From contig NZ_CP129137.1 in the NCBI RefSeq assembly GCF_030406905.1, positions 2,173,001 through 2,237,000 on the forward strand: DNA of 64,000 bases. The letters are read 5' to 3'. The stretch comes from Streptomyces sp. HUAS CB01 (GTDB lineage: Bacteria > Actinomycetota > Actinomycetes > Streptomycetales > Streptomycetaceae). Positions within the stretch are counted from its first letter, which is position 1, and the number at the start of each line of letters is the position of its first letter. This document shows positions 43,913-51,675 of the stretch, piece after piece. The position numbers and the translations under genes are program-made. The notes beneath the pieces were generated by a model, which saw only the letters and a list, made by a program, of their open reading frames with translations, had not been told where the DNA came from and did not search any database.

Positions 43913-44716
43913 GTGACCGACGCATACGAAACCCAGGCGCCGGATTACCGGATCGACGGCTTCGAAGCAGCCACCGAGCGAGTCGAAGAGGACTTCTTCT
44001 CGGTCACGATCTCGGACGACATGTTCGTCCCCCTAGCCGAGCACCACAGCGCCGACGGACGCGACAGCTACCTGCTGTTCTACGACCGGGCGGCCATCTG
44101 GGACGCGCCCGGCACGGCGGAGTACGTCGCGCTCCACCTCACCCGTGACGTCGAGCAGCGAACGTTCGCCTTCGACTACGAGCGTGTTCCCGTCGTGCCG
44201 CTCGCGCAGAACTGGCTCACCCGCCGGGGCTGTCCGCCGGAGGCCGCCGTGCCGACCAGCAACCATGGGCCACGCCCGGCCGACGCGCTCACCTCGCGGC
44301 TGGAGGACCTACTCCGGAGCAACCCCGGCGGCCGGTACGAGGTGATCGACCACCACACCGACAACCCGGGCTCCTTCGACTTCGGCACCGAGGTGCGCAC
44401 TCTCGTCCACGACAGCCACCCGGCCTCCGCGCACGCCCCCTACCGCCTCTTCCTCGAGGAGACGGCCAAAGACTTCCGCTCCTACACGGTGCGCGAAGGC
44501 GCCTTCACCAGCGTGGAGGCAGCGGACGCCTGGGCCATGGACCGCGACGCTCCCCTCCCGATGGCCCCGGCCCCGGAGAGCGTCCACAGGGCCCTGGCCG
44601 CCCGCACCCGCTCGCCGCTCGCCGGAACCGCCGGCCTCGCGGTCCCCCCGGCGCCTGTCACGGCTCCACGACCGGCCCTTCTTTCCGTACCGCGCTCCGG
44701 CCGGGGTGCGCGGTGA
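43913..44716 (+). CDS. Hypothetical protein with shared basic tail
   Basis: This 267-residue, acidic, soluble protein has no recognised domain. Two beta-rich stretches (DSYLLFYDRAAIW, YRLFLEETAKDFRSYTV) look like an internal duplication. The C-terminal 50 residues contain LAARTRSPLAG and end SGRGAR, like several neighbours. The GTG start is 2 bases after the previous stop, and its stop overlaps the next gene (GTGA). Confidence 0.55.
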   Translation: MTDAYETQAPDYRIDGFEAATERVEEDFFSVTISDDMFVPLAEHHSADGRDSYLLFYDRAAIWDAPGTAEYVALHLTRDVEQRTFAFDYERVPVVPLAQNWLTRRGCPPEAAVPTSNHGPRPADALTSRLEDLLRSNPGGRYEVIDHHTDNPGSFDFGTEVRTLVHDSHPASAHAPYRLFLEETAKDFRSYTVREGAFTSVEAADAWAMDRDAPLPMAPAPESVHRALAARTRSPLAGTAGLAVPPAPVTAPRPALLSVPRSGRGAR

Positions 44717-45189
44717 GCCGGGCGCGGTACGCCTTCGCGGCCCACCCCGAGGCCCTGGCCGACCTACGCTCGGTCCCGGATCGAATCCGTGACCTGGCCC
44801 TGCTGGAGCTGCAGCACCTGGTCCACGGGAACGAACGTGGCGCGGCGCTGACCCGCGAGCTCGCGGGCTGTCACAAGATCTACGTCGATCCGGAGACCCG
44901 CTGGCGCATGGTCATCCAGTACCGCGACGCGCCGGCGTCCTCGCAGCACCGCCGGGAGATCTACCTCCTGGCCGTCGGCGAGCGCCAGGACCAGGCCGCG
45001 TACCGCACCGCGGCTCACCAACTGGACCGCGAACGCGAGGCATCCGCAGCGACAGCGCCGCCGCACGACCGCCGTGCCCAGGCAGCGCGGTCTCGGTCCA
45101 CGCGTGGGACCGCGAGTTCGGCGCACGCCGGTTCGCCAGCCCCCGCCGCCGCCTCCGCCGCCGCGCCGCGAGCGCGCCGTCGGCCATGA
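44713..45189 (+). CDS. RelE/ParE-fold protein with basic tail
   Basis: In this 158-residue protein, residues 1-100 match the RelE/ParE toxin fold: AHPEALADLRSVPDRIRD, KIYVDPETRWRMVIQYR, HRREIYLLAVGER, AYRTAAHQLD. In that family such proteins are mRNA interferases or gyrase inhibitors. No antitoxin gene accompanies it. The tail (AARSRSTRG to RARRRP) is shared with neighbours not related to toxins. It could be an orphan toxin, a regulator, or a protein delivered to recipient cells. Confidence 0.65.
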   Translation: MSRARYAFAAHPEALADLRSVPDRIRDLALLELQHLVHGNERGAALTRELAGCHKIYVDPETRWRMVIQYRDAPASSQHRREIYLLAVGERQDQAAYRTAAHQLDREREASAATAPPHDRRAQAARSRSTRGTASSAHAGSPAPAAASAAAPRARRRP

Positions 45190-45230
45190 AGCCCAGCCTT
45201 TCGTTCACCGCACCTCGGAGGTGCCTCACC

Positions 45231-46085
45231 ATGTCGCCCCTCGACCTCGACGGCCTCGCCCCGGATACGGAGGTCCTCGTCGCACCAGTCCACCTCGCAG
45301 GTCCCGGACCGAGGGAGGCTGTCTTCGGCGTCCTCGACAACGCCTCGGGTTGGACGAAGACCGTCGCCTTCGGCACGGACACGTACTACACCAGCCCGTG
45401 CCAGCGAGTCCGCATCGCCAACCCCGTGGAGAGCCACTACGGCGGCTGGACGATCACCTACGCCGAGGACCCGCTCGGCGTTCCCGACTGGATCGCCACC
45501 TTCGACCGCGAGACACCCCACGAGATCGTCACCGCCTTCACCGAGACGCTCGTCCACGGCCTGCCCCAGCACTTCCGCGACTACCTCAGCGGTGGCGAGC
45601 GCTACACCGGCCTCGGCCCGGAGGACGTACTGCGCAAGGGCAACTGGCAAGCGGTCCATGGAAGTCGGCCGTACTGGACCGTCTCACCCGACAAGCACGC
45701 GGCCCTGCGCACGCGAAGCGGGTGGCTCGACGAGTACACCGAGCTGCAGACGCCGGAGAAGTCCATGTGGCGCCTGTCCGGCGGCGTCGATCCCGTCCAT
45801 GTGCCGAGTTTGAGGGCCTTTTTCAGCAGCGGCACCCCGCAGCACCTGCGCGCTGCCGCCGCCGTCACCCTCACCAGCCCGGACGCCGTACCGCGCTTCG
45901 TCGGCGACATCCCCGACCGACACCGCGCCCTGGCGAACGTACGCCTCGCCGAGCCGGCAGCCACCGTGCCCCGGACCCAAGCGGCGCGAGCCCGCCGGCC
46001 GTACGCAGCCCACACGCCCGGGCCGGAGGCCGCAGTCCCGTCGGCATCCCTTACCGCGCACGGTCGCTCGCGCCGTCAGCGCTGA
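45231..46085 (+). CDS. DUF317 (SPDY) domain protein
   Basis: This 284-residue protein has two DUF317 copies. The first (about 40-115) has TSPCQRVRIAN and WIATFDRETPHEIVTAFTE; the second (about 160-240) has WRLSGG and RAFFSSGTPQHLRAAA. DUF317 is restricted to actinobacteria and common on their conjugative elements; its function is unknown. I chose the ATG at 45231 because GGAGGTG lies 7 bases before it; an ATG at 45186 would add 15 residues without a site. The tail contains QAARARRPYA and ends GRSRRQR. Confidence 0.75.
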   Translation: MSPLDLDGLAPDTEVLVAPVHLAGPGPREAVFGVLDNASGWTKTVAFGTDTYYTSPCQRVRIANPVESHYGGWTITYAEDPLGVPDWIATFDRETPHEIVTAFTETLVHGLPQHFRDYLSGGERYTGLGPEDVLRKGNWQAVHGSRPYWTVSPDKHAALRTRSGWLDEYTELQTPEKSMWRLSGGVDPVHVPSLRAFFSSGTPQHLRAAAAVTLTSPDAVPRFVGDIPDRHRALANVRLAEPAATVPRTQAARARRPYAAHTPGPEAAVPSASLTAHGRSRRQR

Positions 46086-46116
46086 CGCTCTACCGCCTAC
46101 ACCCGGAGATCCCCGC

Positions 46117-46983
46117 ATGCCCTCCCGCCCGCTCGACGGCGACATCCACGTCGCGCCGCTGTACCTGGCCGGCTCCACCACCATCGGCGACCCGGCGCTG
46201 CAGCCGCTCCTCGACCACGGCTTCACGGTTCAAAGCGACGAGCTGGCGAACGTCTACGTCTCCTCCCTGGACCAGCATGTCCGGCTCGGCTTCCTGCCCG
46301 AGGGCCCGGACAACACCTTGTGGAAGGTCGCCGCCCACAGCGATCCCTTCGGACCGCCCGACTGGCTCGCCACCTTCGACGCCAACACGCCGACGGAGCT
46401 GGTGACGGCCTTCACCACCACCCTCGCCGCCCGCTACTCCGAGGACCCGGACGCAGTCCTGACCGGCGCTCCTCGGCCAGCCGAGGAGGGCTTTCGTCCC
46501 CTGGGGGACGCCGGATGGAAGCGAGGAGACTGGCAGCTCACCACCCTTTTCACCGCGCCCGACGAACTCGCCGGCCTCACCTACAGGGGCGGCATCCTAG
46601 ATCCCCACGCCGAACTACGCGGCGACCAGGACCGCTGGCTGCTCTGGGGTGGCCACGATGGCTACAGCTCACGCTGGTACGCCACGTTCACCACCGCGGT
46701 CCCCGTCGACCTCATCGCGGCGACCACCGCCCGGCTGGCCGACCCCGCCCCCGTAATCCGCTACGAGTCCGAGGTCCCCAAGCGAAACCGCAATGCCGCC
46801 CGGATACGCCGCACGGCTCCCCCGGTGCCGACTCCGCTGGACGTCCGGCGCGCCGCAGCCGCACGCGCACGCTCCCATGCAGCTCGCCCTGTCAGCCGCG
46901 CCCCGGCAGCCACGTGCAGCCCCACCGCCCTCCTGCCAGCCCGCCCCAACCACGGCCGACGAGTCGCGGCGGGGCGGTCATGA
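46117..46983 (+). CDS. DUF317 (SPDY) domain protein, second copy
   Basis: This 288-residue paralogue of the preceding gene has two DUF317 copies: LDQHVRLGFLPEG with WLATFDANTPTELVTAF, then WLLWGGHDGYSSRWYATF with LIAATTARLAD. The tail has AAARARSHAARPVSRA and ends RRVAAGRS. The stop overlaps the next start (ATGA). The duplication and shared tail with the neighbouring gene point to local gene amplification. Confidence 0.75.
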   Translation: MPSRPLDGDIHVAPLYLAGSTTIGDPALQPLLDHGFTVQSDELANVYVSSLDQHVRLGFLPEGPDNTLWKVAAHSDPFGPPDWLATFDANTPTELVTAFTTTLAARYSEDPDAVLTGAPRPAEEGFRPLGDAGWKRGDWQLTTLFTAPDELAGLTYRGGILDPHAELRGDQDRWLLWGGHDGYSSRWYATFTTAVPVDLIAATTARLADPAPVIRYESEVPKRNRNAARIRRTAPPVPTPLDVRRAAAARARSHAARPVSRAPAATCSPTALLPARPNHGRRVAAGRS

Positions 46984-47525
46984 ACGACAAACCTCAGCCC
47001 CATCTCCGTGCCCAGGAGCCACCCGTGCCCGACGAATCCGATCTCGCTGCTGCCGACGCCATGATCCACGCCGCCTGGGGCCATCCCGTGGACCAGCTGA
47101 CCCACTTCCTCCGCGAGGGAAAGGTCCAGGACCCCGCGCTGGTCGCCGTACTCAGGATACGAACAGCGCTCGTCATCGACGACAGCGACGTTTCTGCCCA
47201 TCAGCAGCGCCTGCACCGCCTCACCCGCCCGGACCGTGCCCCACTCTTCTACGAGCTCACGCAGGTCAGTACGTCCTCCGCCGAGTTGGTCAGCGCCCGC
47301 GCAGGCAGCCAGGCCCGTATCCACGCCATCCGCTCGGTGATCGACGCCTACCCCGAGAACCACCTCGTCGACGGCCTCACGCGCTCACTGGCACGGTCAG
47401 CCACACCACGAGTGGAAGCCGCTCGCGCCCGCTCAGCTGCGGAAGCGGTGAACGGTCCTCCAGTTGCCCAGAACACCAGCCAGGTGGTGTCCACCAACCT
47501 GGCGACTCGAACGAGTCGCCGTTAG
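46980..47525 (+). CDS. Hypothetical protein with shared basic tail
   Basis: This 181-residue, soluble, helical protein has no recognised domain. The tail contains VEAARARSAAEAV and ends LATRTSRR. The ATG overlaps the previous stop, so it is translated together with the DUF317 genes. It is the last plus-strand gene before a 390-base gap that carries a hairpin and a small reverse-strand gene. Confidence 0.5.
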   Translation: MNDKPQPHLRAQEPPVPDESDLAAADAMIHAAWGHPVDQLTHFLREGKVQDPALVAVLRIRTALVIDDSDVSAHQQRLHRLTRPDRAPLFYELTQVSTSSAELVSARAGSQARIHAIRSVIDAYPENHLVDGLTRSLARSATPRVEAARARSAAEAVNGPPVAQNTSQVVSTNLATRTSRR

Positions 47526-47704
47526 TGCCCGTCGGGCCTGCAGCTCTCCTGGCCGGGCCCTTCCTCCGCGCCTCGCACCATCAGCGCGAGCTCCTCGACG
47601 CTCAGCTCGATCCGCCTGCCGTCCGCCATACGAGATCGCCCCACGGATGCCGCCACCACATCGTCCACGGCTTCGTCGTACGTACGCATCGTCCCGTTCA
47701 GCAC
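47522..47704 (-). CDS. Small reverse-strand protein inside the transfer operon
   Basis: This 60-residue frame starts at a GTG right behind a very strong GGAGAGGAGG site and ends 4 bases inside the 3' end of the opposite gene. The product (RTYDEAVDDVVAASVGRSR...ELSVEELALMVRG) is acidic and helical. There is no domain match. The strong ribosome site argues that it is real. It could act as a local regulator or antisense unit; a hairpin lies just upstream of it. Confidence 0.45.
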   Translation of the reverse strand: MLNGTMRTYDEAVDDVVAASVGRSRMADGRRIELSVEELALMVRGAEEGPGQESCRPDGH

Positions 47705-47724
47705 GCCCCTCCTCTCCTTCCTTT

Positions 47725-47755
47725 GGTTGCCCCGGGAACAGCTCCCGGGGCAACC
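47725..47755. terminator. Perfect 13-bp stem-loop
   Basis: GGTTGCCCCGGGA (47725-47737) pairs with TCCCGGGGCAACC (47743-47755) over a 5-base loop. On the plus strand it could end the upstream transfer transcript; on the minus strand it sits in the 5' leader of the small gene at 47522-47704. Confidence 0.55.
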
Positions 47756-47911
47756 GCTACATTCCTCCAGGGCTCACCAGCGATCGCTCCCCCGACCCAG
47801 TTCGCCCACGGCAGACGCCCATCCCCGTGGAAGGACTGGAGACCTGTCGGCCGACCATGTCAACGTACGACCGCTTCGAAAAACCCCAGGTCAACGAAGG
47901 GTCTTCTCCTC

Positions 47912-48286
47912 ATGACGCTCATCGCCACCACACCGGTCGAGGTCCCCGTCGCCGCTCCTCACCCCACGCTCGGCGACCGCAAATGGCTGCTCGACTGCCA
48001 CTGTGCCACCCCGGTGGTCGAGCTGCTCCGGCACCAGGGCTGGGACGTCTCCTCCGACCCGTACGCGAACGTCCACTGCTCCAGTCCCGATCAGCGTGTG
48101 TACGTCGGGTTCCTCCCCGAGACCAAGGAGGCCGCGCGCGGCGAGCTCTGGCACATCCACGTCAAAGACGCCGACGACAAGGTGGCCTGGAGCGAGACCT
48201 TCGGGCCCGGTGTCCCGGCCCAGGCCGTGGCCGGATTCCTCGCCGCGCTCATCGCCTCCCCCAACCGCGGCTGCCCTTGCGTCTGA
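47912..48286 (+). CDS. Single-domain DUF317 protein
   Basis: This 124-residue protein has one DUF317 domain (SSPDQRVYVGFLPET, LWHIHVKDADD, WSETFGPGVPAQAVAGFLAAL) and no basic tail. The ATG follows GAAGGG at a somewhat long spacing. It is the third DUF317 gene within 3 kb and the shortest. Confidence 0.7.
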   Translation: MTLIATTPVEVPVAAPHPTLGDRKWLLDCHCATPVVELLRHQGWDVSSDPYANVHCSSPDQRVYVGFLPETKEAARGELWHIHVKDADDKVAWSETFGPGVPAQAVAGFLAALIASPNRGCPCV

Positions 48287-48328
48287 TCCACGCCAGACCA
48301 CCCCGTTCAACCAGCTCAGGAGACCGTC

Positions 48329-48553
48329 TTGCCCCATCAGATCACCGTTCGTCAGCTGATCCGCCAGCTCCAGGCGGTTGACCCGGATCTCCCCTTGTAC
48401 TTCGCCATCAACCCGGACTGGCCCCAGGTCCACCGCGTCGGACGCGTCGTTGAGGTCAGCGGCCCGGACGGCGCCGTTTACCTCGCCGAGAACGGTCAAG
48501 AGGGCGTGCTGCCGCCCGAGGTCCGCGGTCAGCTCGACTGGGCCGACGTGTGA
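48329..48553 (+). CDS. Small conserved protein (DUF6225-like)
   Basis: The 74 residues begin at a TTG behind AGGAG. The pattern TVRQLIRQLQAVDPDLPLYFAINPDWP then GRVVEVSGPDG resembles small actinobacterial proteins annotated as DUF6225; this match is from memory. The stop overlaps the next GTG (GTGA). The function is unknown. Confidence 0.55.
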   Translation: MPHQITVRQLIRQLQAVDPDLPLYFAINPDWPQVHRVGRVVEVSGPDGAVYLAENGQEGVLPPEVRGQLDWADV

Positions 48554-48972
48554 ACCGCCGCTCGCGCTCGCGGTTCCCGGCGGACGCGAAGAAACCTCCG
48601 CGTCCGGCCTTGTTCCTCGGCGACATCGCTCAACGTCCCATGCCTCCCGGCGCACGCGGCGCTCTCGTCCGCTCCGTGCCCCAGTCCGCCGTCAAGCCGA
48701 TCCCGACGACCTGGGTGTCCGTGCGAGATCCACATCCCGTGCGTCCGGGCTCGGTTCTGCTGTACTGGGGACCCACCCCATCGGGCGGGATGAACGTCGT
48801 CGCCCGCCTGGGCCTGGCCTCGACGGACGTCCCCTTGGCCACATGGCCGGACCTTCCCGGAGACTGGATCCGCGTAGTCCATCCCACGCTCCTGGAGACC
48901 ATCGGTCTTCACGCCGCACTGTCCGTGGCCACCAAGGCGCTGCACCTCGCCAACCGCCTTGCCGATGTCTGA
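48550..48972 (+). CDS. Hypothetical protein ending the transfer operon
   Basis: This 140-residue soluble protein begins with a basic stretch (MNRRSRSRFPADAKKPPRP) followed by a beta-rich middle (SVLLYWGPTPSGGMNVV) and a C-terminal helix. It is coupled to the previous gene. A wobble-containing hairpin terminator lies 24 bases downstream, marking the end of the plus-strand operon. No function can be given. Confidence 0.5.
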   Translation: MNRRSRSRFPADAKKPPRPALFLGDIAQRPMPPGARGALVRSVPQSAVKPIPTTWVSVRDPHPVRPGSVLLYWGPTPSGGMNVVARLGLASTDVPLATWPDLPGDWIRVVHPTLLETIGLHAALSVATKALHLANRLADV

Positions 48973-48995
48973 CCCGATGACGCACCTCGCACGCC

Positions 48996-49026
48996 GAGGG
49001 AGCTGCCTCAACCAGGCGGCTCCCTC
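48996..49026. terminator. Stem-loop between the converging operons
   Basis: GAGGGAGCTGCC (48996-49007) pairs with GGCGGCTCCCTC (49015-49026), 12 bp including one U-G pair, over a 7-base loop. It separates the plus-strand transfer operon from the minus-strand pPIWI_RE operon. Confidence 0.65.
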
Positions 49027-49092
49027 GACGCATGTGATTGCCCGCGCACCGGCCTCCCGCGCGGCCGACGCAAGGGCTGACTGCCTGTCGCC

Positions 49093-51675
49093 CTACACGT
49101 CGTCCTGCGCTTCGTCCGCCTCGGGGGTGATGTTGGGCTCGATGCTGGGGCCGCGGTATTCGGGGTGGGCGCGGTCCATGGCGCCGGCGACATGCAGCGG
49201 GAACGGGTGGCGAGTACGCGCATCCCAGGCCAGGGACTGGTGGCACAACTGTGCTGCAAGGGCAGCGAGTTGTTCCGGGTCCCGGCCTCCGGCGTGGGGG
49301 ACGGCAAGCTGCGTAGCCGTGAAACTGTGCCAGTCCTTGCGCTGGAGGGCCCAGTCGTCCTTGGGAAGGGTAAAGCGGGTGTAAACGCCGCCGATGCTGC
49401 CAGCTTGTCCGAAGCCCTCGTAGGTACGGGACGCCTGGGCGGTGTACCAGCTGGTAAGGCCAGTGCCGGTCGTGCGCCGGTAGAGGCGGTCTTGGGGCTT
49501 GGGTGGGCGTTTGGGGCTCTTGCGGGGGCTGGCGGTGTTCTCCACCGGGGTGGGCACTTCGCCGTAGGAGGTGTTGATGGAGATCACGGCGACGGACCGC
49601 GTGGGGGTGCGCAGGTCATCCCCCGGCAGCGACCCCCTGCCGAAGTGGACGTTTTGGAGACCGGGCCAGATGGTGCGGCAGGCTTCCGCGTCCACGAAGA
49701 TGATCAACGGGCGATCGGAGGGAAGGATCTTCAGAGCGGAATCAATGTGCTGGCGCGCCAGCAATGCGCCCTCTTCGTGGCGCGCGTGCCCCTCTCGGCC
49801 GATCGAGCCCCGGCCGAAGGCCGCTTCTGCTGCAGCCTGGGGCCGCCAGTCATGGGTGCTGTGGTCGTAAGACTCCATGCGCCACGGACGGTCGGGATCC
49901 TTGCTGGTGTGGAGCGCAGTAAGGACTTCGACCATTTGCGTGCGGTCGGCGGCGCCGGGCCGGCGGTTGCTGATGCGCTGCTGGCGTAGGTGGATACCGA
50001 CCAGGATGGGTTCGTCGGCCAGGTCGGTGACGTGGCGGAGACGATCGTCCACGCAGCCGAGCCGGAACATGAGATCCCGCAGGGCGTTGATCGCCTTGTA
50101 GTCCTTGGGAGGTTCGGTCTCGTCATCAGTTTCTGTTTCCGCCACGTCGTCGGGTTCGGGCGTCGTCTGGCGGGCCAAGAACTGGGAGACGATGTCGCGC
50201 TCGTACAGGGCACGGCGCAGGTCGCGTTTGTGATCGTGGCGGTGCTGACCCGCTTCGCGTTCGCGCTTGGTTGGCTTGGGGTTCCAGATGGTCTCGACCC
50301 AGGCGCCGTTCAGGGTGCCGTCCTCAAGTTGGTCCAGGAAGGCGAGTTCGTCGTGCCAGTCGACGCGGTCGGCGCGGTCGAGGGCGGGCAGGCGGTGGAA
50401 GCGGACGAAGAGCCGTTCGCTGAGGCGGTGGTCGGTGTGGTCGCTGCAGTCCAGCGGCTGGTTGGGGGTGTTCGTGTAGGGGGCTAGGGCCTCGGTCATC
50501 CTCCGGCGCGTCGTGCCGTCGCTGTAGAGGGCAATGATGCGAACGGCTTCGCTGCCGGTGGCGGCGAGGGCGTGGTCGAGATCGGCGCGAGCGATCGAGC
50601 CCTTGGCCGGACGGGTCAGCTCGATGGGGGTCGGCTCGAAGCCGACTTGGATGATCTTGGGGCGCTTGAAAGTCTCGTTGATGTGATCGGCGAGGATCTT
50701 GTTGAAGCGGGTTCCGACACCTTTGCCGAGGACGTGCGGCACGGGACCCGGAACGAGGGCGCGCATCTGGCCTCGGAGCGCGGCGAGATCGTCGTTGGCG
50801 GGCCAGGCGGTGAAGTCCATGCCGCAGGCATCGAGGACTTCGGCGGCGTAGTTGCGGGCGTAGGGCACCCACTGGCCGTCGCTGTTCTTGGTGTGGCCGA
50901 TCGGCATCCGCAGCAGCGTGTTCTTGTTTGTGCCGTGCTCGATGAAGGCGGTGCGGGTGCTGGCCCAGTGGGTGGCCAGGCGGCTGAACGTGGGCAGCAC
51001 GTGGAGGGCGAACAGGGGCTCGCCGGGCTGGGTGACGACACGGAAGTCCAGTTTGTGCAGGGCGTATCCGGTGCGCTTGGGCTTCAGGGTCGTCCTCTTC
51101 GTGACGGCGTCCCAGCTGATGAGGCTGCCCTGGGTGTCCATGCGCCAACGGATTCGGCGCATCCGGGGGCCGTCGGGGACGGGCAGGGAGGTGCGGGCCA
51201 GGCGCTGCGCGAAGTTCCAGGCCGCGACGCGGTAGAACCAGCCCGGGGCGTGCGGCGTGCCGTCCTCGGCACCGCGGACGTAAGAGGCCAGATTGGGGTG
51301 TTCGACTTCGGCGGCAGCCAGCAGGGGGGCGAGCGTGTTGGCGTCCTCGCCCTTGCGTACGCACCGCTCCCACTCGCTGACCGCAGTGGACAAGATCCAG
51401 GGGTCGAACGGCCGGGTGGTGACGGCGACGGCGGGCTGGGCAAATTCGTCGTCGACGGGCTCGTAGCTGTGCGGCATGAGAACGACAGGCTGGCCCGACA
51501 CCGCGCTGAGCGCGGAGGCCAGCCCGGCATACGGGGGGCGGCGCGGCTTGCCGTTCTTCGCGTCGCCGTAGCTGGGCAGGGAGCTCCATGCCTCCCCGAA
51601 CTCGCGATTCAGGGGGTAGAGCGTGATCTTCCCGAGCCCGCTGTACGGGAAGAGGAAGGCCAGGGTGCTGATCAT
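49093..51675 (-). CDS. PIWI-RE family protein (pPIWI_RE island)
   Basis: This 860-residue protein of the prokaryotic PIWI-RE family has an N-terminal region of the pPIWI_RE module type (FLFPYSGLGKITLYPLNREF), a middle region, and a C-terminal RNase H-fold PIWI domain: VGIHLRQQRISNRRP (about 560), FVDAEACRTIWPGLQN (about 655), SINTSYGEVP (about 700) and TSWYTAQASRTYEGFGQ (about 745). The family is named for conserved Arg and Glu residues and has been predicted to bind nucleic-acid guides or RNA-DNA hybrids in defence. The ATG overlaps the stop of the DinG-like helicase gene (ATGA). Whether it cleaves or only binds cannot be told from sequence. Confidence 0.8.
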   Translation of the reverse strand: MISTLAFLFPYSGLGKITLYPLNREFGEAWSSLPSYGDAKNGKPRRPPYAGLASALSAVSGQPVVLMPHSYEPVDDEFAQPAVAVTTRPFDPWILSTAVSEWERCVRKGEDANTLAPLLAAAEVEHPNLASYVRGAEDGTPHAPGWFYRVAAWNFAQRLARTSLPVPDGPRMRRIRWRMDTQGSLISWDAVTKRTTLKPKRTGYALHKLDFRVVTQPGEPLFALHVLPTFSRLATHWASTRTAFIEHGTNKNTLLRMPIGHTKNSDGQWVPYARNYAAEVLDACGMDFTAWPANDDLAALRGQMRALVPGPVPHVLGKGVGTRFNKILADHINETFKRPKIIQVGFEPTPIELTRPAKGSIARADLDHALAATGSEAVRIIALYSDGTTRRRMTEALAPYTNTPNQPLDCSDHTDHRLSERLFVRFHRLPALDRADRVDWHDELAFLDQLEDGTLNGAWVETIWNPKPTKREREAGQHRHDHKRDLRRALYERDIVSQFLARQTTPEPDDVAETETDDETEPPKDYKAINALRDLMFRLGCVDDRLRHVTDLADEPILVGIHLRQQRISNRRPGAADRTQMVEVLTALHTSKDPDRPWRMESYDHSTHDWRPQAAAEAAFGRGSIGREGHARHEEGALLARQHIDSALKILPSDRPLIIFVDAEACRTIWPGLQNVHFGRGSLPGDDLRTPTRSVAVISINTSYGEVPTPVENTASPRKSPKRPPKPQDRLYRRTTGTGLTSWYTAQASRTYEGFGQAGSIGGVYTRFTLPKDDWALQRKDWHSFTATQLAVPHAGGRDPEQLAALAAQLCHQSLAWDARTRHPFPLHVAGAMDRAHPEYRGPSIEPNITPEADEAQDDV

